A stretch of 64,000 nucleotides of DNA from Bryobacteraceae bacterium (lineage in GTDB: Bacteria > Acidobacteriota > Terriglobia > Bryobacterales > Bryobacteraceae), in assembly GCA_028275505.1 (NCBI GenBank), contig JAPWUP010000001.1, forward strand, positions 1 to 64,000. Direction: 5' to 3'. The position numbers and the translations under genes were made by a program. The notes beneath the pieces are model-generated. The model worked only from the letters and a program-made list of their open reading frames with translations. It did no database searches and was not told where the DNA came from. This document shows, in pieces, positions 19,223 through 29,472 of this stretch; the first letter of the stretch is position 1, and the number at the start of each line of letters is the position of its first letter.

Positions 19223-20430
19223 GCAGGCAACTGCTCCAGTCGGCTGATGAGATGGTCGTTGATTTTCTGCCGATCGAAAAGCTCTACCGCTGCCTTGCGA
19301 CCCGCGCGTCCCAGCCGCTCCCGCAAGGCGGGGTCGTCGGCCAGCACCCGCAAAGCCTCCGCCAGCGCACCCGAATCTCCCGGGGGGACCACCAGCCCGG
19401 CGCCGGCCGTCTCGATGATCTGTGCCGCTTCACCCTCTCCGCACAAAACGACAGGCACGCCTGATGCCATGCCTTCGTAAATCTTCGAGGGGACCGCGCC
19501 CCAAAGCCGCCTTCTCAAAGGAGCCAACGCGATGTCAGCAGAGGCAATGACCTCCGGCGCCCGATCGCGCGGGACGGCATCGAGGAAGGCCACATTGCGG
19601 AGGCCCATCTGACGCGCTTGCTCGATCAGGCGCGGTTTCTCGGGCCCATCGCCCACCAGAACAATACGCAAGTCCTCTCGATCACCCAAGCGGCCCGCCG
19701 CTTCCAGCACTTGCCCAAGTCCCTGCGCCATCCCATGCAATCCCGCGTACAGCGCCACGCATCGCGCTCCTTTGCGCAGCTCCCTGACCAGCGATTCGGA
19801 TCGCCGGCCGGGAGCGAAATGCTCGGTGTCCACGCCGTTCGGCCATTTCCATATCGTGACGCCCGGGAAGCGCCGGGCGATATCGGCCACAATTTCCCCG
19901 CTCTGCCCCGTCACCACACGCGCCTTGCGGTAACAGAAAGCTTCGAGCTGCTCCGCCATGCGCAGCCACAGCCCCTCGCCGACCGCGCCGAGCTCGACTG
20001 CGCTTTTCGGCCACAGATCGGAAACGTTAAACACCCAGCGAGCCTTCTTGAGTCTGCTGAGCCAGTATCCCGTGATTCCCAGGAACAACGGTGGACTCTC
20101 CGTGATCAGCCAGTCGAGCCGCGGCATCACCGCGGCGCCCGCCAGCGCGGCGGACACGACAAATGAGAAGTAACTGGCCAGCCGTTTCGCCGGGCGAAAA
20201 CTTTGAGTTGGATACAGCCACGTCCTGAAGATCCTGAAGTCCCCATCGCCTTCGCATCGCCACAGAGCGCGGTAGCCGGGATAGAACCGGCCGAGAGGAT
20301 AGTTAGGGAGCGCTGTAAGCACCACGACGCGGTGCCCGCGGCGGGCAAGCTGGGTAGCCAGGGCGGAAAGTCGTGCCTGGGGAGCACCCATCTCAGGTGG
20401 ATAGTATTGAGTGAGGATCCCGACCGTCAC
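19216..20430 (-). CDS. Glycosyltransferase family 4 (WbuB-like)
   Basis: VTVGILTQYYPPEMGAPQARLSALATQLARRGHRVVVLTALPNYP...; start moved to GTG 20430 because the longer ORF reads through the upstream gene out of frame. Confidence 0.92.
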   Translation of the reverse strand: MTVGILTQYYPPEMGAPQARLSALATQLARRGHRVVVLTALPNYPLGRFYPGYRALWRCEGDGDFRIFRTWLYPTQSFRPAKRLASYFSFVVSAALAGAAVMPRLDWLITESPPLFLGITGYWLSRLKKARWVFNVSDLWPKSAVELGAVGEGLWLRMAEQLEAFCYRKARVVTGQSGEIVADIARRFPGVTIWKWPNGVDTEHFAPGRRSESLVRELRKGARCVALYAGLHGMAQGLGQVLEAAGRLGDREDLRIVLVGDGPEKPRLIEQARQMGLRNVAFLDAVPRDRAPEVIASADIALAPLRRRLWGAVPSKIYEGMASGVPVVLCGEGEAAQIIETAGAGLVVPPGDSGALAEALRVLADDPALRERLGRAGRKAAVELFDRQKINDHLISRLEQLPAC

Positions 20431-20447
20431 GATCCAAAACCCAAGGG

Positions 20448-21851
20448 TTAGATCGAGTGGGGTATCCGGCTCCCCGCCTCCTGTGCGATTTTCGAAATGA
20501 CTGCCCGGAACTTGCCGTTGGGGCCGCGGGGGATGTGTTCGACGGGCTCCAGGATCACTTCCACGGGACCCAAGCGCTCGCGGATCCGTTGACGGATCGC
20601 CTCTGCAGCCTTCCCGTCGTACCCGGTCCCCGGCACGAGACGCACCCTCAAGCGGTCGAGTCCCTCTTGAATGATCATGGCTTCGCGGATCGGCAGGTCC
20701 GTTTTGAAAACGGGGTCGAGGCGTCCGACCTGCCGGCCATCCCGGGTCAGCACCACATCGTCGTACCTGCCCTCGATCCTCGCCAACCCGGGCAGCCTTC
20801 TGCCACAAGCGCACTCGCTGTCCTCCTGCGCCAGAGCGCCCCGGTCCCCCACGCGGTACCGGATCAACGGCATGTCGGCATTGAGCAAGCCCGTGCAAAT
20901 CAGCTCGCCCACGCCATCGGAGTCCGGGTCGAGCACCTCCACCAGCCCCACCTCGGGCCACAGGTGCAAACGCCCGTGCTCGCATTCGCCTGCGGCGGCC
21001 ACGATCTCCGCCATCCCGTAGGTCTCCCGCACCGGGCAGCCGAACGCCTCCCCGATCGCCCGCCGCTGGTATTCGAACAGCGGCTCGGCATTCGTCACGA
21101 CCACCGCGAGACCGCTCGCCCGCCATCCCCTGCGCAGGGCTTCCTGCGCCAACGCGTTCAGCGACGAGCTGTACCCGTAAAGGTAGCGGACCCGGTATTG
21201 CTCGAGCGCCTCCAGGTAATACGGGATCAGGTCGGGCGCCAGGTGGTAGCTGGAGAGGTAAAGCTGATTCAGCGCCGCGTTCCACACCCAGAAGGGCGGT
21301 CGCCTCTGGCTGACCGGCGTGACGAGCTGCCCGCCCAGGATCGCCCAGCGGTCGCGCCGCGAGACGCCGTACCAGCGCCGCCACCGCGCCTCGAACAACG
21401 CGTACCATGCGCGGACGGTCTGGCGGCTCCACCATAACCTGAGCGGCGTGCCCGTGGTGCCGCTGGTGTGTTCCTCGTACATGCGCCGCGGATCGCAGTC
21501 CTCGGCCAGAAACGCCTCGGGCTGCCTGCGGACTTCTTCCTTTTCAAGGATGGGCCAGTTTTCGAGCAGCTCCCAGGACGAACGGTCGCCGCGCCGCCTG
21601 CGCTCTTCCCACATTCGCCGGTAGTAAGGGACCCGGGTGGCCGCGCGGTGGAGCACGTACGCGAGCCGCTCCTGCTGCCAGTTGCGCCAGCGCTCCGCGC
21701 TCCAGCGTTCTCGCTCCAGCGCCTCTTCGACCAGCCGGTCGGTTTCGGAACCATAGCGCCAGCGCCGGAGCCGCCATCCGTGCCAGCTTGCGGCGACCGA
21801 TCGCAGCGCGGGCGGCAGACGATGATAAAGACGCAAGAGTCGTTCGTTCAA
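20448..21851 (-). CDS. Phenylacetate-CoA ligase/CapK-like adenylate-forming protein
   Basis: MYEEHTSGTTGTPLRLWWSRQT, RETYGMAEIVAAAGECEHGRLHLWPEVGLVEVLD, GRYDDVVLTRDGRQVGRLDPVFK. Confidence 0.88.
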   Translation of the reverse strand: MNERLLRLYHRLPPALRSVAASWHGWRLRRWRYGSETDRLVEEALERERWSAERWRNWQQERLAYVLHRAATRVPYYRRMWEERRRRGDRSSWELLENWPILEKEEVRRQPEAFLAEDCDPRRMYEEHTSGTTGTPLRLWWSRQTVRAWYALFEARWRRWYGVSRRDRWAILGGQLVTPVSQRRPPFWVWNAALNQLYLSSYHLAPDLIPYYLEALEQYRVRYLYGYSSSLNALAQEALRRGWRASGLAVVVTNAEPLFEYQRRAIGEAFGCPVRETYGMAEIVAAAGECEHGRLHLWPEVGLVEVLDPDSDGVGELICTGLLNADMPLIRYRVGDRGALAQEDSECACGRRLPGLARIEGRYDDVVLTRDGRQVGRLDPVFKTDLPIREAMIIQEGLDRLRVRLVPGTGYDGKAAEAIRQRIRERLGPVEVILEPVEHIPRGPNGKFRAVISKIAQEAGSRIPHSI

Positions 21852-22894
21852 GACCTTTCTCGCTCAGCTACCTCGAGCAGGAGTTGTTCCCACTGCGGCA
21901 GCACGATGGACCAATCGAACTGCTCGGCCTTCCGCCGCGCGTTCTCGGAAAGGCGGGCGGCCAGTCCCGGCTCCGTCAGGATACGCCGTACCGCGGCGGC
22001 CATGGCCTCGGCATCGTCCGGCGGCACGAGCAGCGCATCTCGCTCGTGAGTCCAAAGCAAGGGGATTTCCCCGACGGCAGTGCACACTATGCATAGTCCG
22101 CTCGCCGCTGCCTCCATTACCGAGACCCCGAAGCTTTCGAACCGAGTTGTGTTCAGGAAAACGTCAGAACGGCTCAGCGCCGAAGGAACCCTGTCCTTCG
22201 GGATAACACCCATTAAGCGAACGTGGCCGTCCAATCCGGAATCCGTAATCATCTTCCGCAAGCTGGCGCCCGTACGTGCGTCGCGCATCCTCCCGTAAAG
22301 CTCGAGGGTCGCTTCGGGGAACTCGGGTAGAAGCAAGGCAAGGGCGCGCAACGCCATCTCCGGGTTATAGATTCGGTCCAGCGCCCGCAGCCAACAGATC
22401 TGTGGGCCCGGCTTTGCCCGGAGACGGAAGTGATAAGCAGCGATCTTGATCCCGTTCGGCAAGTACCGGATGTCAGATCTTACGGTCCTGAATCCTTCCG
22501 CCAAACGCTGCGAGGGAGTGATGACCGCTGTCGCGTGCGCCAGCAGGCGAGTAATCCGCTTCGGATGGCTGCCGCCCCAATCCAGCAAGCCGCCCCCGCG
22601 GAGCACGAGCACGTAGGGCTTCGCCAGCCAACGGAGGCATAGGGTCGCGGCCTCGGCCCAAAGGAACGAGCGCCCGGAGAATACATCCACAGTCGCGACC
22701 TGGTATTTCGCCGACCATAGTGCCGGGTGCAACATCATCTCGGCCAGCCGGAGCGGCCGGTTGACACGGCGAGACGTCCGGTAAACGGTCCATCCCCGTT
22801 CCGCCAGGAGCTCGGCTACATCTTCGCAAACCCAACGGTGGGAGATCCCCGCGGACAGGAAGTTACCGATCATCAGCAGGCCCGGCTTCTGCAT
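21848..22894 (-). CDS. Glycosyltransferase family 4
   Basis: SRSDVFLNTTRFESFGVSVMEAAASGLCIVCTAVGEIPLL; upstream region LAHATAVITPSQRLAEGF. Confidence 0.88.
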   Translation of the reverse strand: MQKPGLLMIGNFLSAGISHRWVCEDVAELLAERGWTVYRTSRRVNRPLRLAEMMLHPALWSAKYQVATVDVFSGRSFLWAEAATLCLRWLAKPYVLVLRGGGLLDWGGSHPKRITRLLAHATAVITPSQRLAEGFRTVRSDIRYLPNGIKIAAYHFRLRAKPGPQICWLRALDRIYNPEMALRALALLLPEFPEATLELYGRMRDARTGASLRKMITDSGLDGHVRLMGVIPKDRVPSALSRSDVFLNTTRFESFGVSVMEAAASGLCIVCTAVGEIPLLWTHERDALLVPPDDAEAMAAAVRRILTEPGLAARLSENARRKAEQFDWSIVLPQWEQLLLEVAERERS

Positions 22895-22898
22895 TGGC

Positions 22899-23501
22899 CT
22901 ACTCGCACCGCCCCGAAAAGCTTCCCCGGGTCATAGGGTCGCTACTGGTGCTCCCCTCAACCAACGGCCTGATTACGCGCGCCGGCGCCCCGGCAGCCAG
23001 CACCCCCGGCGGAATGACGCCCGACACAACCGAGTTTGCGCCCACGAGACTACCCTCACCTACGGTCGCCCCCGCCACCACGGTGGTATGCGCTCCCAGC
23101 CACGATCCGCGCCCTATGCGAATTGGCCGCAACTCGGGTGCTCCGAATCGAAAGGATCCCCCGACTCGGGTATGGTTCGAGGAAACAACCACGCAGTAAG
23201 GCCCGAGCAGCACCTCGTCCCCAATGTTTATTTCGGCGCCAGCCATCAGCCAGCAGCCGTAAGCGATGTAGACGTCGTTGCCCAAGCGAATCCGGGACGG
23301 GTTGTAAAACGTGATTTTGCGTCCCAGGCGGAGGTTGTGGCCGCATTCCGCGAAGAACGGCCTTGCCAGAAGCCCGCGGAGTCTCAGAAAAATGACGTTG
23401 TCCGGCAGCCAGTCGGTAAGCAGTAGAGAAAAATGGAGGGGCCAGTCGTAGCGCAGTAGCCGCCGGAGCTTGGAAGCAGCGTTCACCAGGATTTTCCGCA
23501 C
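22899..23501 (-). CDS. Hexapeptide-repeat acyltransferase
   Basis: IRLGNDVYIAYGCWLMAGAEINIGDEVLLGPYCVVVSSNH...IGRGSWLGAHTTVVAGATVGEGSLVGANSVV. Confidence 0.9.
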   Translation of the reverse strand: MRKILVNAASKLRRLLRYDWPLHFSLLLTDWLPDNVIFLRLRGLLARPFFAECGHNLRLGRKITFYNPSRIRLGNDVYIAYGCWLMAGAEINIGDEVLLGPYCVVVSSNHTRVGGSFRFGAPELRPIRIGRGSWLGAHTTVVAGATVGEGSLVGANSVVSGVIPPGVLAAGAPARVIRPLVEGSTSSDPMTRGSFSGRCE

Positions 23502-23502
23502 C

Positions 23503-24696
23503 CTATGAAGCGGATCGCGGGTAGTCGTCTATATACCGCTTCAGAAGCCCGGCCATGTCGCGCGCGATCGCTTCCACCGTATTGCTCGCTGCCACGCGGC
23601 GGCCATTGGAGATCAGCTGGCGCCGAAGCTGAGCGTTTCGGAGAAGCTGCTCGAGCGCCGACCTCAATGCGCCGGCATCCCGCGGGGGAACCAGCAACGC
23701 GGACTCGCGGTCCTTCAGATAGTGCGGGATTGAGCCCACGGCGGTCGCCACCACGGGCAGGCTGTGCGCCATCGCCTCCCAGATCGTGCGGGGAAAGCCT
23801 TCGGACGTGGTGGACGCCAGAACGTAAATGTCGGCTCGTCGGTAGAAAGCGAAAAGCTCGGGGCCGAGCGGCCGGTAGCCGTGGTACGTGACCCGTTGTT
23901 CGATCCCCCGCCGCCGGCAAAACGCCGCAAGCTCCTCCAGCACCGGATCACCTGGCTCCCGCATGCCCACTAGGTCCAGAACCAGATCCTCGCCAGCTTC
24001 CACCAACTGGGCCACCGCTTCTGCGATCTCCAAGAGGCCCTTCGCACTGGCCATTCGCCCCGTGTAAAGCAGCCGCACCGGACGCCCCGTGCACGTGTCC
24101 TCGCGCTCATAGCCGTCGGCTTCGCTGAGGGTCGTCGTTCGGGTCAGGTGCAACCGCCCGATCCTGCCGCGGTAAGCCTCATAAAGTTGCGCGCTGTTCA
24201 CGAAAGTGAGCGCCTCGCGCGCCACGCGAAGCTGGGCTCGCGCGTTCCAGTGACACCAAAGCTGCACAGGGAGCTTCTTCCACCACGGAAGCGAGGAATG
24301 AGCCGCCCCGGCCACGTAATCGCCCACGATCAGCAGCGCCACCGGCAAACCGCGAACCGCGGAGGCAGCGGCAGGCAGCAGCGGCGAAGGGCCGCGGATC
24401 AGCATGCAATCGAGGCGATCCCTCCACCGACGCAGCGGCCCGGTCAGTCGCCAGCGGCACGCCAGTCGCTCCGGCACGCTGGCGTGCGGCCCGATATCCA
24501 CCCACTCGACATTGGCCGCCTTGAGAGCGTAATCCATGATTTCCATCTCATCGGGCCGCGGAGTATGCAGGAAGCAAACCAACCGCTCGCAGTGCCCCGC
24601 CAGGGCATCCAGGAAGCATCCTTGGTAGCCGGGCGTTCGCAGACGGCCCTCCGCGTCGCGAAACATCGGAATGTGGTAGTGGTAGCCCAGCCGCAT
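23503..24696 (-). CDS. Glycosyltransferase family 4
   Basis: MRLGYHYHIPMFRD...LLYTGRMASAKGLLEIAEAVAQL...ADIYVLASTTSEGFPRTIWEAMAHSLPVVATAVGSIPHYL; ATGA overlap with upstream gene. Confidence 0.92.
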   Translation of the reverse strand: MRLGYHYHIPMFRDAEGRLRTPGYQGCFLDALAGHCERLVCFLHTPRPDEMEIMDYALKAANVEWVDIGPHASVPERLACRWRLTGPLRRWRDRLDCMLIRGPSPLLPAAASAVRGLPVALLIVGDYVAGAAHSSLPWWKKLPVQLWCHWNARAQLRVAREALTFVNSAQLYEAYRGRIGRLHLTRTTTLSEADGYEREDTCTGRPVRLLYTGRMASAKGLLEIAEAVAQLVEAGEDLVLDLVGMREPGDPVLEELAAFCRRRGIEQRVTYHGYRPLGPELFAFYRRADIYVLASTTSEGFPRTIWEAMAHSLPVVATAVGSIPHYLKDRESALLVPPRDAGALRSALEQLLRNAQLRRQLISNGRRVAASNTVEAIARDMAGLLKRYIDDYPRSAS

Positions 24697-26051
24697 CAAG
24701 CTCCGAGCGCCCGGGCGGCGACAATCCGGCCCGGCGCGGGAATAAGGCCGACCCGCCGGTAGCGGCCCGAGGACACGATGACCCCCGCCAACAGACCGTA
24801 GATGAACCATGGGGCGGTGCCCGTCAGCCCGGTCAGCACCCACAGGTGAATGCTCATGCCCACGAAACTGGCGTAGGCGGCCACGGACCAGATGTCGCCC
24901 CGTCGCGCCGCGCGCATCGCCGCCGTCAGTCCCTTCAGTGCCAGCGCCGCCAGCAACAACGCCAGCGGCACGCTGGCCGCCAGTCCGGTTTCCGCCAGCA
25001 CCGCAATGTAGGAGTTGTGCGAGGACTTCACGTTGAAGTGCTCCTGGCCGGCGTAGCGCAAAATCGGCGGGCGCTCCAGCGGCACGGAGGTGCTCTTGAA
25101 GCGATCCAGACCAGCGCCGAAAAGCGGGTTCTCCCGGAACATTTTCAAGCCTTTCTGGATCATCAGCTTGCGGATCGCGTAAGACTTGTCCTGATCCAGC
25201 GTCTGGAAGCTGCGCACCCGCTCGCCCACCGGCTCGCTCAGCCGCTCCCGCGCAAGCCAGAACACGACTCCCGCCAGCGCCAGCCCGCCCGCCAAAGCGC
25301 CCAGATAACGGGGCAACGCGCGCGGGCTGGCCAAACAGAGAGCCAGAAAAACGCACAGTCCCGCCGAGAGGGCTACCCACGATCCCCGCGAGCCGCTCAG
25401 CACCCAGGCCAGCAGCACCATCCCCAGCGCCGCGAGCGCCCAGCGCCTCCGCCCGCCTCGCAACGTCGCGGGGAGCGCCACCGCAAACGGGGCGAAGGTC
25501 GTGAACTCCCAGCCATACGCGTTAGGGCTCATGAAATACGACTTTCCGTGTCCCCAGAAGCCGAACGCGACCGCCTCCACAACCCGCAGCCCCGCCAGCA
25601 AAGTGACTCCCGCGGCCAGCGCCTTGCAAACCCGGCCACGGAACTCCGGGTTGGCGCAGAAAACCATGCTGAGCGCGAAGGCCGTCATCCAGTAAGCCCA
25701 GCGGACCAGCTCGTAGGCTTCGCCGGGCGTAATCCGTCGCCCGCCCCAGACCTGATTCGCCACGAGCGACATGGCGCAGCCCAGCCAGTACCACACCGCC
25801 AGAGCCAGCCAGCCCTCGTATCGCGCCCAGTGCACGCGCGCCTGGCCGGTGGCGACCTCCAGCGCCACCAGCATGAGAATGGGCGCCGAAAGCGAGATGC
25901 CCCAGAACGGCACGTCGAGCAGCGGGACGGCCATGTAGAACGCGAAGGCGAGAAAGAGAATCTGGGCGCGCGTCCATGGCGCCCGCCGCAGGGCGCGCCC
26001 GGCGAACCACCTGCTCCGGCAGGCTGATACCAACGCCGAGGCGTTCGTCAC
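24696..26051 (-). CDS. O-antigen ligase/polymerase (Wzy-like) membrane protein
   Basis: Multi-TM; FRENPLFGAGLDRFKS...HFNVKSSHNSYIAVLAETGLAASVPL; start re-assigned to GTG 26051 with GGAGG RBS. Confidence 0.87.
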   Translation of the reverse strand: MTNASALVSACRSRWFAGRALRRAPWTRAQILFLAFAFYMAVPLLDVPFWGISLSAPILMLVALEVATGQARVHWARYEGWLALAVWYWLGCAMSLVANQVWGGRRITPGEAYELVRWAYWMTAFALSMVFCANPEFRGRVCKALAAGVTLLAGLRVVEAVAFGFWGHGKSYFMSPNAYGWEFTTFAPFAVALPATLRGGRRRWALAALGMVLLAWVLSGSRGSWVALSAGLCVFLALCLASPRALPRYLGALAGGLALAGVVFWLARERLSEPVGERVRSFQTLDQDKSYAIRKLMIQKGLKMFRENPLFGAGLDRFKSTSVPLERPPILRYAGQEHFNVKSSHNSYIAVLAETGLAASVPLALLLAALALKGLTAAMRAARRGDIWSVAAYASFVGMSIHLWVLTGLTGTAPWFIYGLLAGVIVSSGRYRRVGLIPAPGRIVAARALGA

Positions 26052-26073
26052 GGGATCCTCCCGGGCGCGAGCG

Positions 26074-27270
26074 TCACGGCAGCGGCCTACCTTCGTAGAT
26101 CGCAGCCCAGGCTTCCACGTGCCGACGCCAGCCAAATTCCGACACGACTCGCGACCGGGCAGCCGACCCCATCCGGCGCCGTAAATCTTCGTCCGAACCC
26201 AGACGCTCCATCGCGGCCTCCAGTTCGCCAACGCTGCCGGGCTTCACATAGAATCCGGTCACGCCCTCTATGTTGGCCAGATCGGTAACCCCGGGGATCT
26301 TCGAGACAATCACAGGCAATCCGAGGGCCATGGCCTCCAGTGGGGCGAGCGGCATACCCTCACGGCGGGTCGGAAACACGAACACGTCTGCCGAGCCCAA
26401 GATGGTCCGAAGAAGATCCCTGTTGTCCACTCGTCCGAAGATCACAACCCCGTCTTGCGAACGTGCTTCAGCCACGAGGGCCAGCGCGTCGTCATCGAGA
26501 TTCTGACTTTCCGCCCGGCTCGCCGGTCCAATGACCCAGAGCTGGTAATCCGGATGGCGGTTCCGTAAACCGCTGAAAGCTCGCAAGAGAACGTCAAACC
26601 CTTTGCGGCGGGTGGGACTGCCGAGGAATGCAAACACCGGATCGTGGGGTCCCGCTCCGAACCGCTCGCGGAACGCCGTGCGAGGCCCATCTGCAACGGG
26701 GGCCAGCAGGTCGTCGCGTATCCCATATGGCAGGCAAACCGTGGCCCCAGCGAGGTGCTTTCTGGCCGATTCGTAGAGCGCCGGGCTCACGCAGACCAAA
26801 CGGTCGAGCCGGCGCAGGTAGTGAAGCCGCAGCCATCCCCTGGAGCCGCTCACATCGAAGGCGGACATCTCGCTGTCCGCAAGGCTGTGGACGGCAACCG
26901 CTCTCTTGCGTCGCCAGTTGGCGACCGCGGCGAACGCCCACCCGAGCAGAGAATCGGTGGCGGGTCCAAGCCCCGGCAGCGAACCGAAGTGCACCACGTC
27001 GTAGTCCGATCTTGCCAGATGCAGGAAGGCCCAGCAAGCAAACAAGAATCGGCGAAGAACCCTTCCAGGCCGACTTTCATGGACGGCCGGGGACTCGACC
27101 ACTCGCATCCCGGGTGCACTCGGGATTCGGCTCAACCTAGTCGTTCCCGCTGTTAGCACCGTTACTCGATGCCCCAGCCTGGCGAGCGACTCTAACCGCT
27201 CGATAGCAATGAGCAGCTCGCCGCCGAAGTGGGGCGGCCAGTAAGTGTAAGACAAAAACAAGATCCTCAT
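26074..27270 (-). CDS. Glycosyltransferase family 4
   Basis: MRILFLSYTYWPPHFGGELLIAIERLESLARLGHRVTVLTAG...ADVFVFPTRREGMPLAPLEAMALGLPVIVSKIPG. Confidence 0.92.
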   Translation of the reverse strand: MRILFLSYTYWPPHFGGELLIAIERLESLARLGHRVTVLTAGTTRLSRIPSAPGMRVVESPAVHESRPGRVLRRFLFACWAFLHLARSDYDVVHFGSLPGLGPATDSLLGWAFAAVANWRRKRAVAVHSLADSEMSAFDVSGSRGWLRLHYLRRLDRLVCVSPALYESARKHLAGATVCLPYGIRDDLLAPVADGPRTAFRERFGAGPHDPVFAFLGSPTRRKGFDVLLRAFSGLRNRHPDYQLWVIGPASRAESQNLDDDALALVAEARSQDGVVIFGRVDNRDLLRTILGSADVFVFPTRREGMPLAPLEAMALGLPVIVSKIPGVTDLANIEGVTGFYVKPGSVGELEAAMERLGSDEDLRRRMGSAARSRVVSEFGWRRHVEAWAAIYEGRPLP

Positions 27271-28244
27271 CGCCGGTTCACCCTCCGGGCGAGGCCGATG
27301 GCCCGCGGCCCCAGCAAAGCCGCCCCAAGGTAAGCGAACGCTCGCAACGTGATGCCGGAACGGGCGCAGCGCAAGAAGCACTTGATGGCACTGGCCCTGG
27401 CTCCGGCCTTCGCGTGCTCCAGGATGGCCGAGCGCCAAACGCAGTGCTCCATACGCCGCGCCAATGGGATCAGGTCCCTTTGGCCGGCAGCCGCAGCCGA
27501 TCTTCGCAGCTTCTCAAGGACCAGGCTTACGTACGGCGCCTGCTCGGCCGCACGAAACGACAGACTGGAGGAGTCCTTGAACCGCTCGACCAAGACCCGT
27601 TTCAGCATCGCGAAGCGGACGCCGAGCAAAGCCGCGCGCAACCAAAGATCGAGGTCCTCGGGTCCGAGTAGCGCCGGGTCAAATCCCCCGGTCCCTCCCA
27701 AGGCCGTCGCGCGCGCCACAACACTGCTGGTGGCAATGAAATTCGCCAAGAGCAACCCACGAGCGAGGCCGTCTTGGATCAGGAAGAGGTCTGGCTCGAG
27801 GGGAGCTAGCAGCAATCGCTCGATCCCGGCCCTCGTTTGTTCGAATCCGACGCCCGAGGTTCCCGCCGCGAGGTTGTGGTTTGCGTAGTCGGCAAAGACC
27901 ACGCCGACGTCGGGGTACCGGCTCAGGATGCCCACCTGCAAAGAGAGTTTTCCCGGCAGCCACCGATCGTCGGAGTCAATAAAGGCAATGAAGTCACCGC
28001 GCGCGACTTCGAGTCCGGCGTTGCGCGCTACGCTGACGCCGCGATTGGCACCGAACCGTAAGTATCGGATGCGCGGGTCGCCCCAGCTTGTCACAAGCTT
28101 TTCGGTCTCGTCATTGGACCCATCATCTACAACGATGAGCTCGAGATCCCGGTAGTCCTGCGACAGAACAGACTCCATGGCGCGGGGCAAAACGTGAGCC
28201 CGGTTATAAGTCGGAAGCACCACGCTGACACGGGGCGCGTTAGG
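27267..28244 (-). CDS. Glycosyltransferase family 2
   Basis: MPNAPRVSVVLPTYNRAHVLPRAMESVLSQDYRDLELIVVDDGSNDETEKLV...FIDSDDRWLPGKL. Confidence 0.95.
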   Translation of the reverse strand, partial: PNAPRVSVVLPTYNRAHVLPRAMESVLSQDYRDLELIVVDDGSNDETEKLVTSWGDPRIRYLRFGANRGVSVARNAGLEVARGDFIAFIDSDDRWLPGKLSLQVGILSRYPDVGVVFADYANHNLAAGTSGVGFEQTRAGIERLLLAPLEPDLFLIQDGLARGLLLANFIATSSVVARATALGGTGGFDPALLGPEDLDLWLRAALLGVRFAMLKRVLVERFKDSSSLSFRAAEQAPYVSLVLEKLRRSAAAAGQRDLIPLARRMEHCVWRSAILEHAKAGARASAIKCFLRCARSGITLRAFAYLGAALLGPRAIGLARRVNRR

Positions 28245-29472
28245 CATCGTCCTCACCAACAGGTTCGCTGATAGCCTCAATAAAAGCCTCGGCGGAGCGG
28301 CGGGGTGTGAACTGGACCGCGAAGGCCTTCCCTGCCGCGGCCATCCTTGCAGCCGCAGACGGGTCTTGGAGCACGCGCAATATCGCCGCCGCCAGCTCTT
28401 CTACGTTTTCGGGATCGTCAACCAGCACTCCCCGACCGGAGCCCAGCAAATATTCGAAACCGGGTCTCCGCGAAGCGACTACGGGCACGCCGCAAGCCAT
28501 GGCTTCCAAAGCAACCATGCCGAAGCCCTCTACCCAGCGCGATGGAAACACAGCAACAGTGGAGGTACGATAAGCTTCGCACAGGCTTTGGCCCGACAGC
28601 CATCCGCGCCAGACTACCGCGTCCGGCGGCAAAAGACTTCCGGCGAGATCTCGGAGGGCACGGCTGTAGGATCCCGGGGCGCCATCGGTCGGCCCTTCGG
28701 ATCCCACGATCACGAGCCGGGTGCAGGGGTCGCGATCGCGGACCATGGCAAAAGCCTTGATGAGGCAATCCGGACCCTTCACAGGATTCAGCCTGCCTAC
28801 GAAAAGCACGTTTTTGAAGTCGCCCGCTCCAGGTTCGGGAGGGCTCGCGTCCAGGAGTTCAGGCGGCAGGCTGTTCGGCACCGTGCGGACCCACGTCACT
28901 CCAGGATTCAGGCTGCGCACCCACTGCCCTAACGCGTCGTTGCTCACGAGGATACGCCCAGCGAGGTGCAACCGGCGACGGCTTTCACCCATGTCTCCCC
29001 GGCAGTAAAACGACAGTCTCCCTCGCGGAACGAAACGCGCGAGAGGGCGGATGAACTGCGGGCCATCATCGAGAACGAGCAGATGCGGATCCAGCTTCCT
29101 GTACCACCGCCGTACGGCCCGCACGTACCACCAGGACTGGAGGCTGCCGATGCCGGTCATGAGCGTGAGTGCAACCCGTGAAAGCGACAATCGGCGAAAC
29201 AATGACGCACTGACTCGTCTCAGGGAGTCCGGGACGATGACCCAGCGGTAGGACACGCGCTCTGAGGACCCTACGACGGCGGAGCGTAGAGCCACTAACT
29301 GGTCCGCCGAGGCGCAAGACAGGACGGTCAGGGACCAATCCGGCCGCAGCCGTCCGGTTTCTTCCACCAGGCGGTAAATATTACCGTGCGGCGCCCCTGA
29401 GTCGAGCGGGGGCAGTGGCCGCAGCCTCGCCGGCGCCTCCGGAACAATACCGCAAACGTAAAGGATTCTCAC
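28240..29472 (-). CDS. Glycosyltransferase family 4
   Basis: NVLFVGRLNPVKGPDCLIKAFAMVRDRDP...VAVFPSRWVEGFGMVALEAMACGVPVVASRRPG. Confidence 0.92.
   Translation of the reverse strand: MRILYVCGIVPEAPARLRPLPPLDSGAPHGNIYRLVEETGRLRPDWSLTVLSCASADQLVALRSAVVGSSERVSYRWVIVPDSLRRVSASLFRRLSLSRVALTLMTGIGSLQSWWYVRAVRRWYRKLDPHLLVLDDGPQFIRPLARFVPRGRLSFYCRGDMGESRRRLHLAGRILVSNDALGQWVRSLNPGVTWVRTVPNSLPPELLDASPPEPGAGDFKNVLFVGRLNPVKGPDCLIKAFAMVRDRDPCTRLVIVGSEGPTDGAPGSYSRALRDLAGSLLPPDAVVWRGWLSGQSLCEAYRTSTVAVFPSRWVEGFGMVALEAMACGVPVVASRRPGFEYLLGSGRGVLVDDPENVEELAAAILRVLQDPSAAARMAAAGKAFAVQFTPRRSAEAFIEAISEPVGEDDA

Noticed and set aside
19216-21435. Single 739-aa glycosyltransferase
   Set aside because: The first ~335 residues are an out-of-frame read of the CapK/PaaK-like gene; the real start is GTG 20430.
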